Counted from the first letter of the stretch, positions 14,300 to 23,931 are shown. The stretch: 32,791 bases of DNA from Mesobacterium_A hydrothermale (GCF_035818635.1 NZ_JAYLLH010000034.1:1-32791); one strand, 5' to 3'. Translations and numbers: made by a program. Notes: a model not told the origin generated them from the letters alone.

Positions 14300-16385
14300 G
14301 GCTAGGCTCCAGCACGAAGGCCAGCACCGACCGCGCCGGCACTTTGAGGGGCGCGCGCGTCACAGGGTGGGGCAGGGCGTCAGGCGTGTTTGTGTCAATA
14401 CACAGCGTCCATTGCCGTCCGCCGGCCGTTGGCGGCAGCGTGACCACCACCGGGTCGCCCGCGTTGAACACCAGAAACAGTGCCTCTTCGCGCTGGGCAT
14501 AGGGCGGTGTACCCGACGCCATCCGCATTTCGGCGCACAGCACGCGCAGCGAACTGTCGCCCCAGTCCTCGTTCGACATCGGCGTGCCGTCGGGATGACG
14601 CCAGAACAGGTCTTCGATCCCGTCGACGGCGCGTTCGCGCGAATGCAGGAACCGTTTCTGCCGCAGGATCGGGTGATCCTTGCGAAACGCCACCAGCCGC
14701 CGGACAAAGCGCATAAGGTCCTCGTCGGCCTCGTCCCAGTCGATCCAGCCGGTGGGGTTGTCCTGGCAATAGGCGTTGTTGTTGCCGCGCTGCGAATTGC
14801 CGATCTCGTCCCCGGCAAGGATCATCGGCGTCCCCTGACTCAGCAGCAGCGTCGCCAGCATGTTGCGGCGGCGCTGCGCGCGGGCGGCGGCAATCTTGGG
14901 GTCTTCGGTCGGGCCTTCGACCCCCATGTTGTCGGAAACGTTTTCGCCGTGGCCGTCGCGGTTTTCCTCGCCGTTGGCCTCGTTGTGCTTGGTGTCGTAG
15001 CTGACCACGTCCATCAGCGTGAACCCGTCATGCGCGGTCACGAAGTTGACGGAACTGGTGGCCGGGCGCCCGGAATGGTCGAATTGCAGCGCCGACCCGG
15101 TCAGCCGATCGGCCAGCGTTGGCACCTGGCCCACGTCGCCGCGCCAGAACCGGCGCACCCCGTCGCGGTACTTGTCGTTCCATTCCAGGAACGGCGGCGG
15201 GAACCCCCCGACCTGATAGCCACCGGGGCCGATGTCCCAGGGCTCGGCGATCAGCTTGACCTTGGTCAGCACCGGGTCCTGCCGGATCGCGTCAAAGAAC
15301 GCGGCCCCCCTGTCGAACCCGGTGGGCGTGCGCCCCAGCGTCGAGCACAAGTCGAAGCGGAAGCCGTCGACATGCATGACCTGCACCCAATAGCGCAGCG
15401 AATCCAGCACCATGCGCAGCACCATCGGGTGTTCGATGTTCACCGTGTTGCCGGTGCCGGTGTCGTTGATGTAATAGCGCGGGTCCTGCGCAAGCCGGTA
15501 ATAGCTGCGGTTGTCCAGCCCGCGAAAGGCCAGCGTCGGACCCAGTTCAGACCCTTCGCAGGTGTGGTTGTAAACCACGTCAAGGATCACTTCGATCCCG
15601 GCACTGTGCAGCCGCGCGACCATGTGCTGGAATTCCGACAGCTGGGCGTGCGCCATGTAGCGCGGATCGGGCGCGAAGAACCCCAGCGTCTGGTACCCCC
15701 AGTAATTCACCAGCCCCTTTTCCACCAGGAACCGGTCATTCAGGAACGCCTGCACCGGCAGCAGTTCCAGCGCCGTGATCCCCAGCCGGGTCATGTGGTC
15801 CAGCATCTGGTCCGATGCCAGCCCAAGGAAGGTGCCCCTGTGCGGCACCCCTTGCCGCAACGCGGTCAGGCCCTTCACATGCGCCTCATAGATCACCGAT
15901 TGCGCGATCGGCGTGTTCGGCGCGGTGTCGCGGCCCCAGTTGAAACTGGGGTCCTCGACCACGCAACGCGGCATGTAGGGCGCACTGTCGCGGGTATCGA
16001 AGCTGAGGTCGGCATCGGGCGATCCGATGGTGTACCCCATCAGCGCGTCATGCCATTGCGGATGGCCGGTCAGGCGCTTGGCATAGGGGTCGATCAGCAG
16101 CTTGTGATAGTTGAACCGGTGCCCCATGTGCGGGGCATACGGCCCATCCGCCCGCAAGCCGTACAACTGTCCCGGCCGCAGCCCGGCGACATAGCCGTGC
16201 CAGACGTCGCCGTCGCGCTCTGGCAGGTCGATACGGTGGGTTTCCTGCTTTCCATCCGGGGAAAACAGACACAGCGTCATCCGTCGCGCATGTTCCGAAA
16301 ACACGGCAAAATTCACGCCTTCGCCGTCAAACGTCGCGCCCAGCGTGTGCGGGCGCCCTTCGGTCATCTTGATGTGCAAACTCAT
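14292..16385 (-). CDS. glgX: Glycogen debranching enzyme
   Basis: A 697-residue GH13 isoamylase-type enzyme that hydrolyses alpha-1,6 branches of phosphorylase-limited glycogen. An N-terminal CBM48-like domain (GATFDGEGVNFAVFSEHA, about 16-33) is followed by the catalytic barrel with EAHVKGLT, VILDVVYNHTCEGSELGPT, the nucleophile-region GFRFDLCSTLGR, the acid-region LIAEPWDIGPGGYQVGGFP, and TAHDGFTLMDVVSYD followed by KHNEANGEENRDG, which is diagnostic of GlgX. The ATG at 16383-16385 overlaps the glgA stop (ATGA). The reading frame continues upstream into glgA without homology, so that extension is rejected. The preceding overlap implies coupling to glgA. Confidence 0.97.
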   Translation of the reverse strand: MSLHIKMTEGRPHTLGATFDGEGVNFAVFSEHARRMTLCLFSPDGKQETHRIDLPERDGDVWHGYVAGLRPGQLYGLRADGPYAPHMGHRFNYHKLLIDPYAKRLTGHPQWHDALMGYTIGSPDADLSFDTRDSAPYMPRCVVEDPSFNWGRDTAPNTPIAQSVIYEAHVKGLTALRQGVPHRGTFLGLASDQMLDHMTRLGITALELLPVQAFLNDRFLVEKGLVNYWGYQTLGFFAPDPRYMAHAQLSEFQHMVARLHSAGIEVILDVVYNHTCEGSELGPTLAFRGLDNRSYYRLAQDPRYYINDTGTGNTVNIEHPMVLRMVLDSLRYWVQVMHVDGFRFDLCSTLGRTPTGFDRGAAFFDAIRQDPVLTKVKLIAEPWDIGPGGYQVGGFPPPFLEWNDKYRDGVRRFWRGDVGQVPTLADRLTGSALQFDHSGRPATSSVNFVTAHDGFTLMDVVSYDTKHNEANGEENRDGHGENVSDNMGVEGPTEDPKIAAARAQRRRNMLATLLLSQGTPMILAGDEIGNSQRGNNNAYCQDNPTGWIDWDEADEDLMRFVRRLVAFRKDHPILRQKRFLHSRERAVDGIEDLFWRHPDGTPMSNEDWGDSSLRVLCAEMRMASGTPPYAQREEALFLVFNAGDPVVVTLPPTAGGRQWTLCIDTNTPDALPHPVTRAPLKVPARSVLAFVLEPSRD

Positions 16386-17794
16386 ACAGGTCCGGTTATG
16401 GTCTGGAACAGATCGGCATAGGCCCGGGCAGAGCTGTCCCAGCCGACAGGATGCGCCATGGCATTGCGCAGCATCTTGTCCCAGATGTCGGGCTGACGGT
16501 AAAGCCGACAAAGCCTGTGGATCGCATTAACCAGCGATTGGGTGTCGACGGGATTAAATTGTATGCCGGTTGCCACCCCCGCGGCCAGCGTAGCCGCAGT
16601 CGCGGGGATCACCGTGTCCGCCAATCCGCCGGTCAGCGACACCAGCGGCAGCGTCCCGTAGTGCAGCCCGTAAAGCTGGGTCAGCCCGCAGGGTTCGAAC
16701 CGCGACGGCACCAAGATGGCCTCTCCGCCCGCGATCATCCGGTGCGACAGCGCCTCGTCATAGCCGATGTGCACGGCCACGGCGGGATGGCGTTCGGCCA
16801 GCGCGCGGAACTGCGCCTCCATCGCGGCATCGCCACTGCCCAGAAGTGCCAGTTGCCCGCCGTTTTCCAGCAGCGCCGGCAGCGCCTCGATCAGCAGGTC
16901 CAGCCCCTTTTGCCCGGTCAGCCGCGAAATCACCACGCAAAGCGGGCCATCGCCTTCGGGCAGGCCAAATTCCGCGCGCAAGGCCTTGGTGTGTTTTTCC
17001 TTGCCGCGTCGGGTCTTGTAGTCGGGCGCCCAGACCTCCAGGTCGATGCCGTTCAGAATGCCCGACAAATCGCCCGCCCGGTCGCGCAGCACGCCTTCCA
17101 GGCCCATTCCGAACTGCGGGGTCATCAGTTCTTCGGCATAGGTGGGGCTGACGGTGCTGATCTTGTCGGCATAGACGATCCCGGCCTTCAGCGCCGAAAT
17201 CTGTCCCCAGTATTCGAACCCGTCGCGGGTGAAGCCCTGTGCGGGCAGATCCAGCGCCGACAGCAGATGCGCGGGGGCCAGCCCCTGGAACGCGATGTTG
17301 TGGATCGTGATCAGCGTCTTGATCCGCTCTGCCAGCCGGAACTCGCGCAGGTAGACCGGGGTCAGCCCGGCCTGCCAGTCGTGCAGGTGCAGCGCTTGTG
17401 GCCGCCAGCCTTCGATGCCGTGCAGCGCGATCAGCGCGGCGGCCCTGGACAGCGCGGCAAATCGCACCGGGTTGTCCGGCCAGTCCTTGCCGTCCGGCCC
17501 CAGATAGATATTGCCCGCCCGGTCAAACAGGTGCGGCGCATCCAGGAAATAGATCGCCGCAGCGCCCATCTGTCCGCGCCGGATCGCCGCCGCGCCGCCG
17601 AAAAGGTCCTCGATCTGGAAAACCGACGGCACTTCGCCTGTCGCTTCGCGCACCGCGGGGTAGAACGGCAGCAGGCTGCGCATCTCGACCGCGGCAGATG
17701 CCAGCGCGCCCGGCAGGGCCCCGGCCACGTCGGCCAGTCCCCCGGTTTTGACGAAGGGGACACATTCCGACGCAACGGACAGCACGCGGGTCAT
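16382..17794 (-). CDS. glgA: Glycogen synthase (ADP-glucose type, GT5)
   Basis: A 470-residue enzyme that adds glucose from ADP-glucose to the non-reducing end of glycogen. The start, VLSVASECVPFVKTGGLADVAGALP, holds the KTGGL motif that binds ADP-glucose (about residues 15-19). Other markers are LHLHDWQAGL, TIHNIAFQG, GILNGIDLEVWAP and the C-terminal VPSRFEPCGLTQLYGLHYGTLPLV with the catalytic glutamate, then TGGLADTV. Length matches E. coli GlgA (477). Its ATG overlaps the glgC stop by four bases and its stop overlaps the glgX ATG by four, placing it in the middle of a tightly coupled block. Confidence 0.98.
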   Translation of the reverse strand: MTRVLSVASECVPFVKTGGLADVAGALPGALASAAVEMRSLLPFYPAVREATGEVPSVFQIEDLFGGAAAIRRGQMGAAAIYFLDAPHLFDRAGNIYLGPDGKDWPDNPVRFAALSRAAALIALHGIEGWRPQALHLHDWQAGLTPVYLREFRLAERIKTLITIHNIAFQGLAPAHLLSALDLPAQGFTRDGFEYWGQISALKAGIVYADKISTVSPTYAEELMTPQFGMGLEGVLRDRAGDLSGILNGIDLEVWAPDYKTRRGKEKHTKALRAEFGLPEGDGPLCVVISRLTGQKGLDLLIEALPALLENGGQLALLGSGDAAMEAQFRALAERHPAVAVHIGYDEALSHRMIAGGEAILVPSRFEPCGLTQLYGLHYGTLPLVSLTGGLADTVIPATAATLAAGVATGIQFNPVDTQSLVNAIHRLCRLYRQPDIWDKMLRNAMAHPVGWDSSARAYADLFQTITGPV

Positions 17795-19053
17795 AGGCCT
17801 TCGGCCCTCCGGTCCAGCATTTCCTGTGTGATCAGGGTCACGCCACCACCGGTGACGCGGAACCACTTGGCGTCGTCTTCCGGATCTTCGCCCACGACCA
17901 GACCTTCGGGGATGATCACGCCGCGGTCGATGACCACGTTGGTCAGTCGCGCATGGCGCGAGACATAGGCATAGGGCAGCACAACCGCGCCTTCCAGCGT
18001 GGAATAGGAATTGGTGTGCACCTGCGTGAACAGCAAAGAGCGCCGGATTTCTGTCCCCGAGATGATGCACCCCCCCGACACCAGCGAACTGACCGCGCTG
18101 CCGCGGCGGTCGGGCTGGTCGTGGATGAACTTGGCGGGCGGGACGCTTTCGGAATAGGTCCAGATCGGCCAGCTGCGATCCCACATGTCCAGTTCCGGCG
18201 CGAAATCCGTCATGTCGATATTGGCCTTCCAGAACGCATCGACCGTCCCGACGTCGCGCCAATAGGCCGGGGCATCGGGCCCGCTGCGCACGCAGCTGTC
18301 GGTGAACCGATGCGCCTGGGCCTTGCCGTTCTTGACGATGTCGGGGATCAGATCATTGCCGAAATCGTGGCTCGAATTCGGATCGTCCATATCCTCCAGC
18401 AGTAGGGCGCGCAGGAATTTCCAGTTGAAAACATATATCCCCATCGACGCCAGCGCATTCTCCGGGTCGCCCGGAATGCCCGGCGGATCGGCGGGTTTTT
18501 CAAGGAAAGACGTGATCCGGTCGGTTTCGTCCACCGCCATCACGCCAAAGGCCGTCGCATCCATCCGCGGCACCGTCAGGCAGCCGATGGTGACATCGGC
18601 CCCGGCGGTCACATGATGCTGGATCATGCGCTCGTAATCCATCTTGTAGATGTGATCGCCCGCAAGGATCAGAACGTAGTCCACGTCATAGCTGTCGATG
18701 ATGTCGATGTTCTGCGCCACCGCGTCAGCGGTGCCCCGGTACCATGTCGCCTCGTCATAGCGTTGGCTGGCGGGCAGGATGTCCAGGAATTCGTTGCGTT
18801 CGGCGCGGAAAAAGTTCCAGCCGCGCTGGACATGGCGGATCAGGCTGTGCGCCTTGTATTGCGTCGCCAGCGCCATCTTGCGAATGCCGGAATTCAGCGC
18901 GTTGGACAGGGCAAAATCGATGATGCGGGTTTTGCCGCCAAAATAGACGGCGGGTTTGACCCGTCGGTCGGTCAGCTCTTGCAGGCGCGACCCACGCCCG
19001 CCCGCCAGAACGAAGGCCATGCTGCGGCTGGCCAGTCTGCTGTTTTGTACCAT
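17791..19053 (-). CDS. glgC: Glucose-1-phosphate adenylyltransferase (ADP-glucose pyrophosphorylase)
   Basis: A 420-residue enzyme producing ADP-glucose from glucose-1-phosphate and ATP, the committed and allosterically controlled step of glycogen synthesis. The nucleotidyltransferase start is FVLAGGRGSRLQELTDRRVKPAVYFGGKTRIIDFALSN (about 14-51). WYRGTADAVAQN, LAGDHIYKMDY and FLEKPADP follow. The C-terminal left-handed beta-helix contains SLVSGGCIISG and VVIDRGVIIPEG. Activator specificity cannot be read directly. The ATG at 19051-19053 has a G-rich AAGGGGGG site; 47 bases separate it from the glgB stop. The reading frame upstream of this ATG is a shadow of glgB. Confidence 0.98.
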   Translation of the reverse strand: MVQNSRLASRSMAFVLAGGRGSRLQELTDRRVKPAVYFGGKTRIIDFALSNALNSGIRKMALATQYKAHSLIRHVQRGWNFFRAERNEFLDILPASQRYDEATWYRGTADAVAQNIDIIDSYDVDYVLILAGDHIYKMDYERMIQHHVTAGADVTIGCLTVPRMDATAFGVMAVDETDRITSFLEKPADPPGIPGDPENALASMGIYVFNWKFLRALLLEDMDDPNSSHDFGNDLIPDIVKNGKAQAHRFTDSCVRSGPDAPAYWRDVGTVDAFWKANIDMTDFAPELDMWDRSWPIWTYSESVPPAKFIHDQPDRRGSAVSSLVSGGCIISGTEIRRSLLFTQVHTNSYSTLEGAVVLPYAYVSRHARLTNVVIDRGVIIPEGLVVGEDPEDDAKWFRVTGGGVTLITQEMLDRRAEGL

Positions 19054-19100
19054 GCGGTTTCCCCCCTTATCAATTGCAGTTCTCCGTGCGGCCCGTTCAG

Positions 19101-21305
19101 TCAGGCCGTCGCGGACGTATCGTCTTTGATGAAAATCAGCGTGCTGAGCGGCGGCAGGACAACCGTGGCGCGGGCCGGTTGGCCATGGCTTTCTCCGGGT
19201 TCCGCGGTGATCGCGCCCATGTTGCCACGCCCGCCGCCGCCATAGATCTCGGCGTCGGTGTTCAGCGCCTCGCGCCAGCGTCCCGCCTGCGGGAAGCCAA
19301 GGACATAGGCGTCGCGTTCCACCGGCGTGAAATTGCAGATCACCACGACCTCCGGATCGTCGGGCGTACCGCGCCGCACCCAGGCATAGACAGAGGCCTG
19401 GGCGTCGTTCGCCTCGATCCACTGGAACCCCGCGCCGTCGCAGTCCCTGACATGCAGGGCAGGGGTGGCGCGGTAGAGCGCGTTCAGGTCGCGCACAAGG
19501 CGTTGCATCCCGGCGTGTTGCGGGTTCTGTAAACAGGCCCAGTCGATTTCCGCGTCATGGTTCCATTCCGCGCCCTGCGCGAATTCCTGCCCCATGAACA
19601 ACAGCTTCTTGCCGGGATGGCCCCACATGAAGCCATAGTAGGCGCGCAGGTTGGCGAATTTCTCCCAGTCGTTGCCGGGCATCTTGGCCAGCATCGAGCC
19701 CTTGCCGTGCACCACCTCGTCATGGCTGATCGGCAGGATGAAGTTTTCGGAAAAGGCATAATGCAGGCCGAATGTCATCTGGTGGTGATGATACTTGCGG
19801 TGCACCGGTTCGCGGCCGATGTAATCGAGCGTATCGTTCATCCAGCCCATGTTCCACTTGAACCCGAACCCCAGTCCGCCGTCATGCACCGGGCGCGACA
19901 CCTTGGGATAGCTGGTGCTTTCCTCGGCCACGGTCAGAATGCCGGCGTCGGCGCCATAGGTGACGGTGTTCATCGCCTGCAACATGGCGATGGCCTCGTA
20001 ATTCTCGCGGCCGCCGTCCTTGTTGGGGATCCACTCGCCGTCGTTGCGGCTGTAGTCGCGATAGAGCATCGACGCCACCGCGTCCACGCGCAGCCCGTCG
20101 ACGTGGTATTCCTCGATCCAGTACAGCGCGTTGGCGGTCAGATAGTTCTGAACCTCAAGCCGGCCGTAGTTATAGATCAGGGTGTTCCAGTCCTGGTGGA
20201 ACCCTTCGCGCGGGTCGGAATGTTCGTAAAGCGCGGTGCCGTCGAACCGCCCCAGCCCATGCGCGTCGGTCGGGAAATGTCCCGGCACCCAGTCCAGGAT
20301 CAGCCCCAAGCCAGCCTTGTGCGCGGCGTTCACAAGATCACGGAACTCGTGCGGCGGGCCGAAGCGGATGGTGGGTGCGTAAAGCCCAACGGGTTGATAG
20401 CCCCAAGAGCCGTCGAACGGATATTCCGATACCGGCATCAGTTCGATATGGGTAAACCCCATCTCCTTGACATACGCGACCAGCTCCTCTGCCGCCTCGC
20501 GATAGGACAGGGGCCGCCCGTCCTTGCGCTTCCAGCTGCCAAGATGCACCTCGTAGACCGAAATCGGCTGATCGGTGCGATGCGCCACCTGCCGGGTGGT
20601 CATCCAGTCGCCGTCCGACCAGCCATAGCCGCGAATGTCGCGGACCATGCTGGCGGTTTCCGGCGGGTGCTGCGCGCCGAACCCCACCGGGTCGGCCTTC
20701 ATGTGCAACCCGCCATCTGCGCCGAGAATTTCGTATTTATAGGTGGCGCCATCGCCGACACCGGGCAGGAAAATCTCCCACACCCCGGTGGCGCCGCGCC
20801 GCCGCATGACGTGCCGGCGCCCGTCCCAGTGATTGAATTCCCCCACCAGCGACACCCGCCGCGCATTGGGGGCCCAGACCGCGAAATGGGTGCCCGCAAC
20901 GCCTTCGTGGTCGCGCACATGCGCGCCAAGCGCGTCCCAAAGCCGCTGATGCTTGCCTTCGCCAATCAGGTATTCGTCGATCTCGCCTAGAACCGGTCCG
21001 AAACGATAGGCGTCCTCGGCCTCCCAGGTGTCCGACGCGTTTGCGCCGCGCAGGCGATAGGGCCTGGTCCCCGGCACCTTGCCGTGAAACAGGCCCGGAA
21101 ATCCGTCGACCGGCAACAGGTCATGCGCCTTGCCCTGGACCACGGCCCACATCCTGTCCGCGCCGTGGTCCAGCGCGGTGACGTGGCGCACCCGGCCCAG
21201 CTTGTGCGGGCCAAGCACGGAAAAGGGCGCATCGAAGCGACCTTCGCACAGGGCGGCAAGAACCTCGGGCTCGGCGATATCCGCGGGATCGGTCTTGGTC
21301 ATCAT
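19101..21305 (-). CDS. glgB: 1,4-alpha-glucan branching enzyme
   Basis: A 734-residue GH13 enzyme creating alpha-1,6 branches. The architecture is the long form with two N-terminal CBM48-type modules: residues ~1-110 (FSVLGPHKLG) and ~118-220 (GVAGTHFAVWAPNARRVSLVGEFNHWDGR). The barrel follows, with YEVHLGSWKR, LMPVSEYPFDGSWGYQPVGLYAPT, the nucleophile DGLRVDAVASMLYRDYSR, the acid in VAEESTSYP and LPISHDEVVHGKGS, and then a C-terminal beta domain. Two adjacent ATGs are possible (complements of 21303-21305 and 21300-21302); both follow a G-rich site. It begins 42 bases after glgP ends and precedes glgC by 47. Confidence 0.98.
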   Translation of the reverse strand: MMTKTDPADIAEPEVLAALCEGRFDAPFSVLGPHKLGRVRHVTALDHGADRMWAVVQGKAHDLLPVDGFPGLFHGKVPGTRPYRLRGANASDTWEAEDAYRFGPVLGEIDEYLIGEGKHQRLWDALGAHVRDHEGVAGTHFAVWAPNARRVSLVGEFNHWDGRRHVMRRRGATGVWEIFLPGVGDGATYKYEILGADGGLHMKADPVGFGAQHPPETASMVRDIRGYGWSDGDWMTTRQVAHRTDQPISVYEVHLGSWKRKDGRPLSYREAAEELVAYVKEMGFTHIELMPVSEYPFDGSWGYQPVGLYAPTIRFGPPHEFRDLVNAAHKAGLGLILDWVPGHFPTDAHGLGRFDGTALYEHSDPREGFHQDWNTLIYNYGRLEVQNYLTANALYWIEEYHVDGLRVDAVASMLYRDYSRNDGEWIPNKDGGRENYEAIAMLQAMNTVTYGADAGILTVAEESTSYPKVSRPVHDGGLGFGFKWNMGWMNDTLDYIGREPVHRKYHHHQMTFGLHYAFSENFILPISHDEVVHGKGSMLAKMPGNDWEKFANLRAYYGFMWGHPGKKLLFMGQEFAQGAEWNHDAEIDWACLQNPQHAGMQRLVRDLNALYRATPALHVRDCDGAGFQWIEANDAQASVYAWVRRGTPDDPEVVVICNFTPVERDAYVLGFPQAGRWREALNTDAEIYGGGGRGNMGAITAEPGESHGQPARATVVLPPLSTLIFIKDDTSATA

Positions 21306-21347
21306 GTCCCCCCTTCGGGGGTCAGCTTACGCCAATCCGATGCGCCT

Positions 21348-23738
21348 TCAAGCGTCCTTCTCAAGAAGGCTCTCCGCACCCCAGATATCCGCCATGTATC
21401 CGCGGATCGTCCTGTCGGACGAAAACCATCCCGAAAGCGCGGTGTTCATCGCCGCCATTTTCGACCAGGCCGCGGTATCGGTAAAGACCGCGTCGGCGTC
21501 GCGCTGGGCACGCCAGTAGTCGGTGAAATCCGACGTGACAAGGAAGTAATCCGGCCCGGTCAGGTTGTCGACGATCCCCTTGTAGCGCGCTTTCTCGCCG
21601 GGGCTGAAAACGCCCTTGGCCACCGCGTCGATGGCGCGTTTCAGTCGTGGATCGGCGGCCACGGCCTTGGCCGCGTGGTTCTTGATCGCGCGCCGCGCCT
21701 CGACCTCGTCCGCCGTCATCCCGAACAGAAAGAAGTTCTCGGCCCCGACGCGTTCGCGGATTTCCACGTTGGCGCCATCCAGCGTGCCCACGGTCGGCGC
21801 GCCGTTCAGCGCGAATTTCATGTTGCCGGTGCCCGACGCCTCTTTCCCGGCGGTCGAGATCTGTTCCGACAGGTCCGACGCCGGGATCAGCCGTTCCGCC
21901 ATCGAAACGTTGTAGTTCGGCAGGAAGGCAACCTTCAGCTTGTCGTTGGTCGTCTTGTCGGCGTTGATCACCGCGGCGGCGTCGTTGATCAGGTGGATGA
22001 TCTCCTTGGCAAAGAAATAGCCCGGCGCGGCCTTGCCCGCGAACAGCTTGACCCGCGGCGTCCAGTCGGCGTTCGGGGTGTCCTTCATCTCCTGCCACAG
22101 CGCGATGGTTTCCAGGATGTTCAGGTGCTGGCGCTTGTATTCGTGGATGCGCTTGATCTGCACATCGAACATCGCCTGCGGGTCCAGCTTCAGCCCGTGG
22201 GCGTCCATGACCCAATCCGACAGCGCCGCCTTGTTGGCGGTCTTGACGGCGGCGTACCGTTCCAGCCAGCCTGCGTCGTCGACATGAGGCACCAGAATTT
22301 CCAGTTGCTCAAGGTCGCCGATCCAGCCGTCGCCGATGGTGTCGGTGATCAGCGCCGACAGGCCCGGGTTGCAGTTGTGCAGCCACCGGCGCGGGGTCAC
22401 GCCGTTGGTTTCGTTGATGATCTTTTCCGGGTGCAGGCTGTTCAGGTCCTTGAACACCGTGGTTTTCATCAGCCCGGTGTGCAGCGCCGAGACACCGTTG
22501 ACACGGTTGGCCAGGATGAACGACAGCTCGCCCATCTTCACCCGGCCATCGCCGCGTGCCGACACCTTGCGCTTGGGATGCGCCTTGGCGTGCGCGGCAT
22601 CGACCCGGTCGATGATCTGCAGATGTCGCGGCAGCAGTTCCCCGAACAGGGTTTCATCCCAGCTTTCCAGCGCCTCGGGCAACAGGGTGTGGTTGGTGTA
22701 GTTCAGGCAGCCCTGCGCGATCCGGACCGCCTCGTCAAAATCCATGCCGCGCGCGTCATGCAGCAGCCGGATCAGTTCCGGCCCGGCAATCGCAGGATGG
22801 GTGTCGTTCAACTGGATCGCCACCTTGGACGGCAACAGACCCAGGTCGGCGTGCTCCGCCTCGAACCGGCGCAGGATGTCGTGTACCGACGCGGCCGAAA
22901 AGAAATACTCCTGCTTGATCCGCAGCGCCTTGCCGATCTCGGTGCTGTCCTCGGGGTAGAGCACGCGGGAAATTGTCCGCGCCAGCGCTTCGCCTTCGGT
23001 GGCGGCGGTGAACTCGCCCGCGTTGAACTTCTCAAGGTTGAACGGATCGACCGCGCGCCCCGACCACAGCCGCAGCGTGTTGGCCCAGCGGCCCTGCCAG
23101 CCGACGATCGGCGTGTCATAGGCCTCGGCGTAAACGGTTTCCGCAGGCGTCCAGCCCGTGGCCGTCGCGGTGCCGCCAAAGCCCAGCAGGAACCGCGCCT
23201 CGGGTCGTTCGAATTCCCACGGGTGCGGCTGTTGCAGCCAGGTCTCGGGCGCTTCCATCTGGCGCCCGTTCTCGAACGACTGTCGGAACAGCCCATGCTC
23301 ATAGCGGATGCCGTAGCCAAAGGCCGGGCAGCCCAGCGACGACAGCGATTCCATGAAACAGGCCGCCAGCCGGCCCAACCCGCCGTTACCAAGCGCGGCG
23401 TCGGGCTCATCGGTGACAACATCGGTGAAATTCAGCCCGAATCCCTCCAGCGCGCGCCGCGCCTCGTCTTCCAGCCCCAGGTTGATCACCCCGTCTTCCA
23501 GCAGACGGCCGATCAGGAATTCCATCGACAGGTAATAGACCCGTTTGGCGTCCTTGGCATAGGTTCTGCGCGTGCTGGCCATCCAGGCATCGACGATCCG
23601 GTCGCGCACGGCAAAGCTCAGGGCCATGCGCCAGTCGAACACCGTGGCATGGTCGGGGTCCTTGCCCAGCGAATAGGTCAGGTGGGTGACGATCGCGTCG
23701 CGAAAATCTTTGGGGGGCATCTGAAGATCCTTGGCCAT
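21348..23738 (-). CDS. glgP: Glycogen/starch/alpha-glucan phosphorylase
   Basis: A 796-residue GT35 phosphorylase that releases glucose-1-phosphate from glycogen using inorganic phosphate. Landmarks are RVYYLSMEFLIGRLL (near 65), ALGNGGLGRLAACFMESLSSL, GYGIRYEHGLFRQ, QLNDTHPAIAGPELIRLL, NGVTPRRWL, FDVQIKRIHEYKRQHLN, and the PLP-lysine segment GTGNMKFALNGAPTVGTLDGANVEI. The ATG at 23736-23738 begins the family-like sequence and has GGA at moderate spacing. An in-frame extension to 23915 would run through the operator-like region and is rejected. It is the first gene of the seven-gene operon, which is notable because synthesis and breakdown genes are then expressed together. The LacI-type site lies about 106 bases upstream. 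Confidence 0.98.
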   Translation of the reverse strand: MAKDLQMPPKDFRDAIVTHLTYSLGKDPDHATVFDWRMALSFAVRDRIVDAWMASTRRTYAKDAKRVYYLSMEFLIGRLLEDGVINLGLEDEARRALEGFGLNFTDVVTDEPDAALGNGGLGRLAACFMESLSSLGCPAFGYGIRYEHGLFRQSFENGRQMEAPETWLQQPHPWEFERPEARFLLGFGGTATATGWTPAETVYAEAYDTPIVGWQGRWANTLRLWSGRAVDPFNLEKFNAGEFTAATEGEALARTISRVLYPEDSTEIGKALRIKQEYFFSAASVHDILRRFEAEHADLGLLPSKVAIQLNDTHPAIAGPELIRLLHDARGMDFDEAVRIAQGCLNYTNHTLLPEALESWDETLFGELLPRHLQIIDRVDAAHAKAHPKRKVSARGDGRVKMGELSFILANRVNGVSALHTGLMKTTVFKDLNSLHPEKIINETNGVTPRRWLHNCNPGLSALITDTIGDGWIGDLEQLEILVPHVDDAGWLERYAAVKTANKAALSDWVMDAHGLKLDPQAMFDVQIKRIHEYKRQHLNILETIALWQEMKDTPNADWTPRVKLFAGKAAPGYFFAKEIIHLINDAAAVINADKTTNDKLKVAFLPNYNVSMAERLIPASDLSEQISTAGKEASGTGNMKFALNGAPTVGTLDGANVEIRERVGAENFFLFGMTADEVEARRAIKNHAAKAVAADPRLKRAIDAVAKGVFSPGEKARYKGIVDNLTGPDYFLVTSDFTDYWRAQRDADAVFTDTAAWSKMAAMNTALSGWFSSDRTIRGYMADIWGAESLLEKDA

Positions 23739-23843
23739 GGCTCGTCCTGCCTTTGAGGGTCTGGTTATCTGGGGCGGCGCCGTCTGTGTCACCGTTTGTT
23801 TCCTGAAATCACGGCAAAATGGCAAGTGCATGGCAAAAGCGCA

Positions 23844-23855
23844 GTTAGCGATAAC
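23844..23855. promoter_or_regulatory. LacI-family operator-like site upstream of glgP
   Basis: GTTAGCGATAAC has inverted arms GTTA/TAAC around a central CG, the hallmark of LacI/GalR-family operators. It lies 106-117 bases upstream of the glgP start. A 6-bp hairpin, CCGCGC-GTGTT-GCGCGG (23859-23875), lies beside it. No LacI-family gene is in the window. Assignment rests on pattern and position only. Confidence 0.55.
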
Positions 23856-23931
23856 AATCCGCGCGTGTTGCGCGGGCAACAGACCTTGCCGCCCAAAAAT
23901 CCGGCACCGGACCAAAACCCGCCCCCGGCGC

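Noticed and set aside
14037..16421. A 794-residue plus-strand reading frame opposite glgX and malQ
   Set aside because: It is antisense to glgX and malQ, which carry complete catalytic motifs; the frame has no recognisable domain.
21084..23756. An 890-residue plus-strand reading frame opposite glgP and the start of glgB
   Set aside because: It spans the antisense of two clear enzymes plus their gap and shows no domain, so it is a codon-bias artefact.
23239..23915. An N-terminal extension of glgP to base 23915
   Set aside because: The extra 59 residues show no homology and run through the hairpin and LacI-type site; the ATG at 23736-23738 starts the family-like sequence.
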